Shown in pieces: positions 28,501 through 36,177 of a DNA stretch of 64,000 bases. Both the position numbers and the translations under genes were made by a program. The stretch is from Alteromonas sp. CI.11.F.A3 (lineage in GTDB: Bacteria; Pseudomonadota; Gammaproteobacteria; Enterobacterales; Alteromonadaceae): NCBI RefSeq assembly GCF_032925565.1, contig NZ_CP136708.1:4030001-4094000 (forward strand). The letters are read 5' to 3'. Numbering within the stretch: the stretch's first letter is position 1; each line of letters begins with the position of its first letter. The notes beneath the pieces are model-generated. The model worked only from the letters and a program-made list of their open reading frames with translations. It was not told the origin of the DNA and made no database searches.

Positions 28501-28643
28501 GAAACCGATACAATAGGCGGGTCAATATCTGGGTATTCACGAAGGGCCAGCATGGATATGGCGACCACGCCAAATATAATCAGCAGCAGGTTGATAACCG
28601 TTGCAAATACCGGTCTTTTTACTGAAATGTCAGATAACAACAT
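25533..28643 (-). CDS. RND efflux pump inner-membrane transporter (HAE1 family)
   Basis: A 1036-residue proton-driven exporter of the AcrB/MexB type. It opens with MLLSDISVKRPVFATVINLLLIIFG and the porter signature REYPDIDPPIVSVSTKY. The membrane helix LAMVLAIGLVVDDAIVVLEN carries the paired Asp of the proton relay. The second half repeats the fold with IGLVMLIGLAAKNGILIVEFAN. It starts 4 bases after its adaptor gene. No outer-membrane channel gene is adjacent, so it probably shares a TolC located elsewhere. The substrate is unknown. Confidence 0.93.
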   Translation of the reverse strand: MLLSDISVKRPVFATVINLLLIIFGVVAISMLALREYPDIDPPIVSVSTKYTGASANIVETRITQLLEDRISGIEGIKNITSTSTNGRSDITIEFKLSRDIDAAANDVRERVSRALNNLPDQADPPEVSKADSDQSAIVWYNLRSTNLNTMELTDYAERFLVDRLSVADGVARVQIGGGRRYAMKVFLDRNAMAARGITVTDVESIISSENVELPAGEVESLDRNFEVRVARTFLSPEDFAALTVAVGDDGYLVRLGEIANVELAAEDDETEFRGDGVNMIGLGIIKQSKANTLDVARSAKAQIRKIEETLPDNIFIVPSYDSSVFIEASINEVYETLAIAMLMVVIVIYLFLGNVRATLIPAVTVPVSLVAAFIVMYALGFSINLLTLLAMVLAIGLVVDDAIVVLENISRRIEMGEPPILAAYRGAREVGFAVIATTLVLISVFVPLVFLEGNVGRLFTEFALAIAAAVAFSSFTALTLSPMMASKILKKRTRSAGFGAWMDKRFHALENRYFKSLGSTIHQPFIMVLLLIVSVVALVQISEKLPSEFVPKEDRGNFYILMNSQEGASFESNAANLKLIEDILMPYRESGKIGRLLVRTPGFGNNAGMAIIGSADWDERDFSTFTLMDEISAKLDAVPDVRAFAIMRSGISGAGFGRPVQFVLQGDTYENLVEWRDILIEKASENRNLVRIDSDYKETSPQLLVNIDRDRAADLGVSISDIGRTLEVMLGQRTVSTFLDRGEEYDVIIEGIEADFRSPNSIDNLYVRSSRSGELIPMDNLLTFEEQATSSRLNRYNRMRAVTISANLAGDYTLGEGLAYLENIVRTELPDNVSIDYKGESQLYQEQGNSFVYVFMLALAVTYLILAAQFESWVHPLVIMLTVPLALVGAFIGLFFAGMTLNIYSQIGLVMLIGLAAKNGILIVEFANQLRDAGMNFEDALRRAAAQRLRPIVMTGFTTVFSSLPLVFASGPGAESRMVIGMVIAAGVLVSAFMTLYVVPTAYSWLARNTGSPQQRSTEIERLEVDIPYRKGEEN

Positions 28644-28646
28644 GGC

Positions 28647-29708
28647 TTAACCCTCGTTGTTACGGTTAAGAACGTTAACAGCAGACTGGTCGCGTACTCT
28701 AAGCGTGCCTTCTGTTATCACTTCGTCACCAGCTTTAAGGCCTGACACAATTTGAACAATACCAGGGCGGCGTTCACCAATCACCACTTCACGCTGATGG
28801 GCAACGTCGTCTTCTACCACATACACATATTGAATATCTTGCACTGGCACTAAGGCTTTCTCAGGAAGAATAAGCGTATCAAGCACACGTTTTTCAACCA
28901 CTATAGTAAGTAACATGCCTGGTCTTAATCGCTGGTCTTTGTTATCGATAATGGCGCGTACGCTAATTGCGCGGCTGATGGGATCTAATCGGGTATCAAT
29001 ATGCGTAATTTCGCCGCTAAATATTTCACCAGGATAGGCCACCGATGTAGCAGAAACCTTCTGACCTTTCGCTACACTCGCCAATTGATTTTCGGCAATA
29101 CTGAAATCAACTTTTACTACGCTAATATCATCAAGGGTAGTTATAACGCCAGCGGGCTGAACCAATGAGCCAATACTGACTTGTCGTGCGCCCAGCACAC
29201 CTGAAAATGGCGCGCGAATTTGTAAATCATCAACCTGTGCTTCAGCGATGTCTAATTGCGCTTCTAATCCTTTTACCCGCGCTTGTTGTTCATCAAGCAG
29301 CTGCTCAGATGCGGCGCTAGATTCACGCAAATTAAAAATACGGGTGTATTGACGCTTTGCTTCATCAATATTGGCGCGCAATTCAGCAACCCGAGCCAAC
29401 TCTTCATTGTTGTTTAGCTGAATAAGCACTTGGCCAGCTTTCACACTATCGCCATCTTCGAAGTTAACTGAGCGTACGGTTTCGGTAACTTGTGCAGTGA
29501 CCGCTATCGATTCATTCGCTCTGGCAGTGCCAAGGGCTTCAATAGTAATCGCCATTGCGCCTTGCTCTACCAATATGGTTTTCACTGTTGTGGCTAAAGG
29601 ACCGCCTTTTTTCACCTCTTCTTCTGCAGGCAAGTTTAAATAGACAACCACAGCCGCTAACAATAAAGCCCCTATTAGTAATGGAGATAGTAATTTGCGT
29701 GAAGACAT
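28647..29708 (-). CDS. RND efflux pump periplasmic adaptor (membrane fusion protein)
   Basis: Links the inner-membrane RND pump to an outer-membrane channel. I chose the ATG at 29708 (MSSRKLLSPLLIGALLLAAVVV, 353 residues) because AGGAAAGG lies just before it. An N-terminal anchor is followed by the lipoyl half-motifs (SVNFEDGDSVKAGQVLIQLNNNEE and LQIRAPFSGVLGARQVSIGSLV), an alpha-helical hairpin between them, and beta-barrel domains. It is the first gene of the two-gene pump operon; no TetR-type repressor is adjacent. Confidence 0.93.
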   Translation of the reverse strand: MSSRKLLSPLLIGALLLAAVVVYLNLPAEEEVKKGGPLATTVKTILVEQGAMAITIEALGTARANESIAVTAQVTETVRSVNFEDGDSVKAGQVLIQLNNNEELARVAELRANIDEAKRQYTRIFNLRESSAASEQLLDEQQARVKGLEAQLDIAEAQVDDLQIRAPFSGVLGARQVSIGSLVQPAGVITTLDDISVVKVDFSIAENQLASVAKGQKVSATSVAYPGEIFSGEITHIDTRLDPISRAISVRAIIDNKDQRLRPGMLLTIVVEKRVLDTLILPEKALVPVQDIQYVYVVEDDVAHQREVVIGERRPGIVQIVSGLKAGDEVITEGTLRVRDQSAVNVLNRNNEG

Positions 29709-29853
29709 AACCTTTCCTATTGGTAAATATGCACCACGTGATAAAGTAACCAAGTTGGTGCATTAACGAGATTCAGGGTCGCGTTCAAACCAAAACCTTT
29801 ATCTACGTTTTTATTATTATTAATTTTTTCTGAATAGTATTTTACCCAAACTA

Positions 29854-30375
29854 ATGAGTATCAATTTTCGCTTATCATCCATTTTGGTAGTTTTAACGCT
29901 TTTTGGATGTACAAAGACGGTGCCTGAAGCGCCTTTTTGCCGAAGCACGAATAACGATGAGCATACTCAAAGTGCCGCAGCATGCATCATTAAGGTGCAA
30001 AGCAAAGCGCTTTTGATTAAACATCGCCTTTCAAATCGTTTAGATTTTCCCGGTGGTGGAAAAAAAGATGGCGAATCATTAGTTTGCGCAGCCCACCGAG
30101 AAACATGGGAAGAAACAGGTTTCAATGTCGAGGTCGGTGAAAAACTGGCCGTTACACAAAACGGTCTTGCGCTATTTGAGTGTACATTAAACGCAGGGGT
30201 AGAACACTTGCCAGATGTGTTTGATGCGCCGCCATGGGCAAAACTAGAAGTGATTGAATTAGTACAAGCCGATCCCTTTTTACTCACTCATATCGAACTT
30301 CGCTTTCCTGATGACCTTATTGCGTTTCGCGATAGCTTTAATAAAATTGAAGTGAGCCAGTCCCAGCAAGAATAA
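29854..30375 (+). CDS. NUDIX hydrolase with N-terminal signal/lipobox-like sequence
   Basis: A 173-residue protein. A perfect-spacing NUDIX box spans residues 68-90 (G-x5-E74-x7-R82 E83-x2-E86 E87-x-G89), which binds metal and cleaves nucleoside diphosphate-linked compounds. The first 19 residues (hydrophobic, ending LTLFGC) look like a lipoprotein signal with Cys19, although Phe at -2 is unusual. If real, the enzyme is periplasmic, which is rare for NUDIX proteins. It lies divergent from the efflux adaptor and upstream of the sugar-acid genes. Substrate cannot be predicted. Confidence 0.8.
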   Translation: MSINFRLSSILVVLTLFGCTKTVPEAPFCRSTNNDEHTQSAAACIIKVQSKALLIKHRLSNRLDFPGGGKKDGESLVCAAHRETWEETGFNVEVGEKLAVTQNGLALFECTLNAGVEHLPDVFDAPPWAKLEVIELVQADPFLLTHIELRFPDDLIAFRDSFNKIEVSQSQQE

Positions 30376-30491
30376 TGTGTGAGTAGTTGTGCCAATGCCC
30401 TTGCTTTGGTAATTTGACTACCCGCTGATATCAGAAGGCATTAAGCCATCATTATCTTCATGTTTAGCCTACGATATTTAGGAGACAGGCC

Positions 30492-31259
30492 GTGTATTCA
30501 TTAGCTCCTCTTAGCCTTAAAGGCAAAGTGTCTGAAATAGAATGGCAAACCCGCGTCGATTTAGCTGCATGCTATCGACTGGTTGCTGATATGCGTTGGG
30601 GCGACCTTATCTATACGCATATTTCGGCGAAAGTCCCCGGTACCGACCATTACTTAGTTAACGCCTTTGGTTTAGGGTTTGACGAAGTGACAGCGTCTAA
30701 CCTTGTCAAAGTAGACCTTGAAGGTAACATTCTTGATGACTCACCTTATCAAATAAACCCAGCTGGATTTACTATCCATAGTGCCATTCACGAAGTTCGT
30801 CACGATGCACTCTGTGTTATTCATTTGCACACACTCGCCACCATTTCAGTGGCATCGGTAAAAGGCGGTTTAAAGCCTTGGAGCCAGTATTCTTTATTTT
30901 CACTCCCCTCGCTGTCTTACCATAGTTACGAAGGCTTAGCAGTGAACGATAGTGAAAAGAAAAGCCTACAAGATGATTTGGGCGATACCAATCATATGCT
31001 ATTGCCTAATCATGGAGGGCTAACAGTAGGCCCCACCGTAGGCGATGCGTTCATGCGCTTTTATGATTTACAAAGGGCCTGTGAAATTCAGCTGGCACTC
31101 ATGCAGTCGAATGAAGAGGTTATTGATATACCACAGCCTATTATCGACGGTATTTATCAGCAAGCCAGCGTAGTTCACAGTGGTGAAACCGGCGGCCAGA
31201 AAGCGTGGCCCGCCATGCTAAGAAAAGCTTACAAGCTCGATCCAGGCTTTTGCGAATAA
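30492..31259 (+). CDS. Class II aldolase/adducin family protein
   Basis: A 255-residue zinc-dependent aldolase-fold enzyme. The family pattern includes RWGDLIYTHISAKVPG, the metal-binding HLH (H111, H113) and a later histidine in LLPNHGGLTVG. The start is GTG, supported by GGAGA before it. The next gene encodes an enolase-superfamily dehydratase in the same direction, 64 bases away. In this setting it may cleave a 2-keto-3-deoxy sugar acid, but the family also includes phosphatase-like and other reactions, so the reaction is inferred. Confidence 0.85.
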   Translation: MYSLAPLSLKGKVSEIEWQTRVDLAACYRLVADMRWGDLIYTHISAKVPGTDHYLVNAFGLGFDEVTASNLVKVDLEGNILDDSPYQINPAGFTIHSAIHEVRHDALCVIHLHTLATISVASVKGGLKPWSQYSLFSLPSLSYHSYEGLAVNDSEKKSLQDDLGDTNHMLLPNHGGLTVGPTVGDAFMRFYDLQRACEIQLALMQSNEEVIDIPQPIIDGIYQQASVVHSGETGGQKAWPAMLRKAYKLDPGFCE

Positions 31260-31323
31260 TCCAATTTAAGGTCGCTGCCAGTGCAGCTTGTGGCGACGCC
31301 AAACAGACAGTAGAGAGCCATAA

Positions 31324-32508
31324 ATGAAAGTAACCAAAGTAGAAATATTTGATATTGAATGCCCTAAGCGCCCAGCATGGAACCCTGTTTTTGTGCGTGT
31401 GTATACGGATGAAGGTATCACTGGTGTGGGTGAAGCGGGCTTGGCTTACGATTGGGGTCATAGTGCTGCAGCGCACATGATCAAAGAAATTGCCGAAGCC
31501 ATGTTAATTGGCTTCAACCCATTCCACACCGAATTATTGTGGTCGCGTATGCTACGTGAAGGTTTTTGGGGCTTAGGTGGCGGACCTGTTATTTATGCAG
31601 CAATGAGTGCCATTGATACTGCACTTTGGGACATTAAAGGCAGAGCCCTAGGCTTGCCTGTGTACGAACTATTGGGCGGAAAAACCAATGGCAAACTACG
31701 CAGCTATGCTAGCCAATTGCAGTTCGATTGGGATAAAGAAGTCACCAAGCTTAACGACCCTGCAGATTATGCTCGTGCTACCGAAAAAGCATTAAAAGAC
31801 GGCTACGATGCGGTAAAAGTAGACCCTATTGTTTACGATAAAGATGGCGTGACGCATTTCGATCGCACTAAACTTTTCTCTAAGCCAGAATTAAAGTTAT
31901 TTAAAGCTCGCTTACAAGCTATACGCGACACCATGGGTGAAGACGGCGATATTATTTTTGAGTGCCACAGCTTGTTAGGGGCATCTACCGCCATACAGCT
32001 TGGCGACATTGTTGAAGAAATTGGCTGCTTGTATTACGAAGAGCCTGTGAATTACCTAAATTCAAAACTACACGATAAAGTGGCTAAAAATGTAAACGTA
32101 CCGATTGCTGGTGGTGAACGCTTATATCATCGCTGGGACGTGCGCCCTTATTTAGAAGACCAATCTATTGATGTACTGCAGCCTGACGTAGGCTTGTGTG
32201 GCGGATTTACTGAAGCGAAAAAAGTATGTGATTATGCCGACATCTATGACGTGCGCATTCAAGCACATGTCTGTGGCGGACCTGTGGCGACAGCAGCCAG
32301 TTTGCACTTGGAAACCGCAATACCTAACTTCTTAATTCACGAACATCACACTTATGCCATTAAAGACTGGAATCGTGAGCTTTGTTTACAAGACCCACAA
32401 CCTGTAAATGGCTTTATTGAAGCGCCAGACACTCCTGGATTAGGTATCGATTTAAATGACGAGATTGTTTACCGCTCGCCTCATATGACAGTAACAGAAC
32501 TTAAATAA
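31324..32508 (+). CDS. Enolase-superfamily sugar acid dehydratase (mandelate racemase/galactonate dehydratase type)
   Basis: A 394-residue enzyme with an N-terminal capping domain and a (beta/alpha)-barrel. Likely metal ligands are Glu in FECHS, Glu in YYEEP and Glu in GGERLYH. A catalytic His in QAHVCGG and a Lys in DAVKVDP complete the site. This layout resembles D-galactonate and related acid-sugar dehydratases, which remove water to give 2-keto-3-deoxy acids. A class II aldolase gene precedes it, and a lactonase and an SDR lie nearby. The exact sugar acid is not determined. Confidence 0.85.
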   Translation: MKVTKVEIFDIECPKRPAWNPVFVRVYTDEGITGVGEAGLAYDWGHSAAAHMIKEIAEAMLIGFNPFHTELLWSRMLREGFWGLGGGPVIYAAMSAIDTALWDIKGRALGLPVYELLGGKTNGKLRSYASQLQFDWDKEVTKLNDPADYARATEKALKDGYDAVKVDPIVYDKDGVTHFDRTKLFSKPELKLFKARLQAIRDTMGEDGDIIFECHSLLGASTAIQLGDIVEEIGCLYYEEPVNYLNSKLHDKVAKNVNVPIAGGERLYHRWDVRPYLEDQSIDVLQPDVGLCGGFTEAKKVCDYADIYDVRIQAHVCGGPVATAASLHLETAIPNFLIHEHHTYAIKDWNRELCLQDPQPVNGFIEAPDTPGLGIDLNDEIVYRSPHMTVTELK

Positions 32509-32569
32509 CGAAACGCTTAGATTGGGGCAATGATTTTTGCCCCGCCTGTTTTCAAGGATAAGAAGAAGT

Positions 32570-33856
32570 ATGTCAGCCTCGGCTTCCTCATCGGCTTTAT
32601 TGTGCTCACCGCCCGTCTCTATTGTTACGTATACGCCTATCGCGTTAACCCGTAAATTCAGTGCGCTTACGCCGTCTTTAACCAGCAAAGTTGAAGAAGT
32701 CATGCACAGCCAAGATTGGGTACTTAATCAAGAAAGTAAACTGGACATGGGCTATGTATCTACCGATTCTGACTTATTAAGCCCCATGTTTACCCCATTA
32801 GTAAAACTTGAAGTCGATCATGAAAGTCCAGCTTTTCAACATGCATTTTCAACCCTAGAAGAAATAGGCCTTAAGCTTCAAGGTTTAAATTTACGCTTAT
32901 ATCAAACAGGCATTGCTACCTTACAAGCGACATTGGCACCCGCATCTCAGGAACAACTCACTCTATGTTGGCAAAAGATTGAAAACAGAGATATTGAACA
33001 AAGCCTGTCTTTAATTTTACAAGCGGCAGGAGGTGTAATGATCAACTTGCTAAACACCACCTTTGATACACTAAGTAAACGCTGTAAATTATTGACCTCT
33101 GAACTCACCGACAGTGACGCGGTATTGTGGACTGGACGTTGTTATATTACTCGCGTTCCAGAATCTGACGCAGAAGCCAAACAGGTGTTCTCAATTATTC
33201 ATGAATGTCCGCCTACCAACTACGAGAACGATGAGGCTTTCTTCCGTTCGGGAAATTGCCTATTTTTAAACAATGATATTTTACTGTCGTTGGATAACCG
33301 GCGGGTTCTGTTTTTGCTTCAGCATTACAATGCGATGTTGTATGCCTATCAACAATCGATGAGCAACGCGTACCATCAGCTGCAATCGCTTAAAGCTCTG
33401 TCGACGGGGCGGCGCAGAAAAGCCCTTGAAAAGTTGATCCAGCGCATGGTTTCAATTAGAACCCTAGAGTATATTCGATTGGAGTTTTGTGATTCGCTTC
33501 GAGGACTGCAAGGAAGTCGAAAGCCACTCGCGAACGCACTCATAGATGCATGGGAAATTAATGCCGTAGAAGAGAGTTTGCTTGATAGGGCAGCCTATAT
33601 TAACAACGCCATATCAAGTTACGAGAACCAACTTAATCGTGCTATAAATAAATCGATTGAAGTAATACTCATGCTAATTGGGGGTATTTCTTTGGTGGAT
33701 ATTACCAACAACTTTGTCGCCGCATCACAATCTGTGAAGCATGATTCAACGTGGGGTATCTACGATATATTCTCGCTAATGTCATCTGAAAATACGGTTA
33801 ACCTAGCCTTAATAGCGGTGCTGTTAATGGCCTTACTATTTGCGAAGAACAAATGA
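32570..33856 (+). CDS. Unrecognised protein with two C-terminal membrane segments
   Basis: A 428-residue protein that I do not recognise. The ATG at 32570 follows AGAAG; an upstream TTG at 32537 is less likely. The N-terminal two thirds are soluble. A helical, basic region (LSTGRRRKALEKLIQRMVSIRTLEY) precedes two hydrophobic segments at about 362-385 and 409-425. This tail, with W, LE and R/N-rich helices before the membrane segments, is loosely like DUF155/RMD1-type tail-anchored proteins, but I cannot confirm it. It overlaps the next gene by ATGA, so the two are translated together. It sits downstream of the dehydratase. Confidence 0.7.
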   Translation: MSASASSSALLCSPPVSIVTYTPIALTRKFSALTPSLTSKVEEVMHSQDWVLNQESKLDMGYVSTDSDLLSPMFTPLVKLEVDHESPAFQHAFSTLEEIGLKLQGLNLRLYQTGIATLQATLAPASQEQLTLCWQKIENRDIEQSLSLILQAAGGVMINLLNTTFDTLSKRCKLLTSELTDSDAVLWTGRCYITRVPESDAEAKQVFSIIHECPPTNYENDEAFFRSGNCLFLNNDILLSLDNRRVLFLLQHYNAMLYAYQQSMSNAYHQLQSLKALSTGRRRKALEKLIQRMVSIRTLEYIRLEFCDSLRGLQGSRKPLANALIDAWEINAVEESLLDRAAYINNAISSYENQLNRAINKSIEVILMLIGGISLVDITNNFVAASQSVKHDSTWGIYDIFSLMSSENTVNLALIAVLLMALLFAKNK

Positions 33857-34206
33857 ATAAGCGCACAAAATTTACCATTATATTGACACCAGGCACACAC
33901 GCATACGAACCAGTAAAAGAAGCGTTAAACGAATATTTATCCACCTATTATGGTGGATGCACGCACTTTGATTGTGAAGGGTCTTGGCGCGAAGATGCGT
34001 GCGAATTCAAACCTCGTTACGACGCTAATTTAATTACCGAGAAGTCACTGTGTGTGTGGTGCGCGATAATGCCAGATAAAGCAGAGCGCTTTGTGGATGA
34101 GCTTCGTGCATTCCTCACTATATTGAAAAAACAGCAAAGCGCAGAGTTTAGCTTTATTCATATTGAAAGCCAGACAGTGGCCGCCCACCATCAACTTATA
34201 GACTAA
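33853..34206 (+). CDS. Unrecognised small soluble protein coupled to the preceding membrane protein
   Basis: A 117-residue protein, not recognised. It has no signal peptide or membrane segment. Its pattern (FTIILTPGTHAYEPVKEAL, then a Cys/Trp-containing middle with HFDCEGSW and SLCVWCAIMPDK) suggests a small alpha/beta fold. The start ATG overlaps the TGA of the previous gene by 4 bases, strong evidence for translational coupling and a shared function. It ends 110 bases before a convergent lactonase gene. Confidence 0.65.
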   Translation: MNKRTKFTIILTPGTHAYEPVKEALNEYLSTYYGGCTHFDCEGSWREDACEFKPRYDANLITEKSLCVWCAIMPDKAERFVDELRAFLTILKKQQSAEFSFIHIESQTVAAHHQLID

Positions 34207-34316
34207 AAAGCGATATAGAGGTGCAAGCCCTTGGGTGCCCGCTCTTGAGTGTAAGCTCTTGGCTGCAAGCTAGCGACGTAGCACTATCGCTTAAAATAGT
34301 GGCTGGCATTAGTCGT

Positions 34317-35186
34317 TTAGATATCTAGGCCATACCAACGAGCGGTATTGTTTGCCAACACGCTGCATTTCTCGTCAAAGGTAAACTGCGCCAGCATTTT
34401 TTCATATTGCAGCCAAAGCGCTTGATAACTGTGGCGCCAGTTAGAAAGTGGAAAATTGCTTGCTAACATTACTCGCGACACGCCAAATATAGCTACCGTT
34501 TCCATGACAATATTTTGCGCACTGCGCCAATGCCAGTCTCTGCACTGCATTTCCCACCCTGAGAGTTTTACAGCCACCTGAGAACACTGAGCGAGTGCGT
34601 TCATATTAATTCGCCACTGCTTAATGTAGGTAGCGGTAACAGCAGAACCTAACAGCGCTGAACCTGCGTGATTAATAATGACTGAAAGTGCGGGCAATGC
34701 CTCTAATAACTTTAATAACGCTCTTACCGCCTCGCCGTCACCCACATCCAGTTGGGCATCGAAAGACAATCCATATTCGCTACTACGCTTAAGCGCATGT
34801 TTTGTTTTAGGGTGGGTTAATATAAAGTCGGCTTGTTCATCTAAAATATGGCGAAGCCCCGCGACTGAAGAAAACCCTGCCAATGTTTGAATATCAGACA
34901 AGGTCCGTTCACTACATAAATCGATACTGGCAACGCTTTTAAACGGCAGTTGGGCTCGTTGTTCTAAATACCGGATCTCACGCCAAGGACGTTCATTGTC
35001 GAACCCTGCTTCAACATGCACGTAGCCTGCAAGAGTGTGACCGCTAGAAAGTGTTAAGCTTCTTTCATCACATGATGATGCAATGGCTTGCTTGTCGTGC
35101 CAATACGGCGGATTTTGCGGCTTAAGCCAGTGGTAATCACCCGCCTCAAGGGCAAAAAAATGTAGATGACCATCGACGATATTCAC
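34317..35186 (-). CDS. Amidohydrolase family protein, probable sugar lactonase
   Basis: A 289-residue metal-dependent hydrolase of the amidohydrolase-2 (TIM-barrel) group. D5, H7 and H9 in VDGHLHFF form the opening metal site, and HWLKPQNPPYWHD and SVIINHAGSAL follow. L-fuconolactonase and related sugar lactonases share this architecture. The start is GTG, overlapping the TGA of the upstream SDR gene by 4 bases, so the two are coupled. An SDR plus lactonase pair fits oxidation of a sugar to a lactone and its opening to the acid. Confidence 0.82.
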   Translation of the reverse strand: MNIVDGHLHFFALEAGDYHWLKPQNPPYWHDKQAIASSCDERSLTLSSGHTLAGYVHVEAGFDNERPWREIRYLEQRAQLPFKSVASIDLCSERTLSDIQTLAGFSSVAGLRHILDEQADFILTHPKTKHALKRSSEYGLSFDAQLDVGDGEAVRALLKLLEALPALSVIINHAGSALLGSAVTATYIKQWRINMNALAQCSQVAVKLSGWEMQCRDWHWRSAQNIVMETVAIFGVSRVMLASNFPLSNWRHSYQALWLQYEKMLAQFTFDEKCSVLANNTARWYGLDI

Positions 35187-35932
35187 TTGGCGGTATAACC
35201 GCCGTCGACAGCGTGTAAGCTTCCGGTAATAAAGGTCGCTTTATCACTGCAAAGAAAATACACCAGTTCAGACACATCTTCGGGCTGGCCAATACGACCA
35301 ATAGGTTGCTCAGCGGCCTCTTGGGCTACAACTGCGGTTTTATCGGCCCCTGATGCTGCTACATATTTATCGATAGCGTGGTGAAACAAGGGCGTTTCAA
35401 TCGTCCCCGGGCATACCGCATTAGCTCTAATATTAAAGGGGGCATAATCCAGTGCCGTGGTTTTAGCTATAGACGCCAAGGCAGACTTTGTTAAACCATA
35501 GGCAAAAGAGTTCTGCTTACCGACAAAACACTGATCGGATCCCATCACCACAATAGCCCCACTTTTTTGAACTTTCATAGTAGGTAGTGACGCTTTAATT
35601 GCCCCATATGCGCCTTTAATGTTTAGGCTCATTATCTTATCGAGTAGTGCTTCATCGGTATCTTCAATGGTTGCCGACACGTGCATACCTGCGTTACACA
35701 CCAATGCATCTATACGACCATATTTTACGGCAATATTATCGATAGCATGTCGCACTTGTTCCACGTTACTGACATCACAAGCCACCCATTCAGCGTTAGT
35801 TGGTGTGTCGTCAAAATCTCTTACATCCAGGTTTATCACTCGGTAGTCATTTTCACTAAAGGTATTACAAACCGCTAAACCTATTCCTAAACTTCCGCCG
35901 GTAACGACACAAACTGATTGCCCGTGGTTCAT
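35183..35932 (-). CDS. Short-chain dehydrogenase/reductase, probable sugar dehydrogenase
   Basis: A 249-residue classical SDR. The cofactor motif TGGSLGIG spans residues 11-18, NAG starts at N80, and the catalytic residues are N104, S132, Y145 and K149. Acidic D36 at the end of beta-strand 2 suggests NAD rather than NADP. The C-terminus FITGSLHAVDGGYTAK is typical. It is translationally coupled to the lactonase. Together with the convergent dehydratase and aldolase genes it would start a non-phosphorylative sugar pathway. Confidence 0.88.
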   Translation of the reverse strand: MNHGQSVCVVTGGSLGIGLAVCNTFSENDYRVINLDVRDFDDTPTNAEWVACDVSNVEQVRHAIDNIAVKYGRIDALVCNAGMHVSATIEDTDEALLDKIMSLNIKGAYGAIKASLPTMKVQKSGAIVVMGSDQCFVGKQNSFAYGLTKSALASIAKTTALDYAPFNIRANAVCPGTIETPLFHHAIDKYVAASGADKTAVVAQEAAEQPIGRIGQPEDVSELVYFLCSDKATFITGSLHAVDGGYTAK

Positions 35933-36177
35933 GAGTTCTCTACTTCTTAATACATGGAATTAACTATAGTTATAGGATGCCAGCGAGCTATTGAAAAGCA
36001 AGCTTTGCCACAGATTATGATGCCCCTGTGGTTTAAATTTAAAGGGATTGAACAGTTGTTGTGCAAATACAGCCATATTATTTTTCATTAACTTTCCCTT
36101 AACGGGCTACTCTGTCTATGCTTTTTGTGTCTATAATGTGGCAAAATTAAAACACTTGTTTGAAAAGGGAGTCTTCT

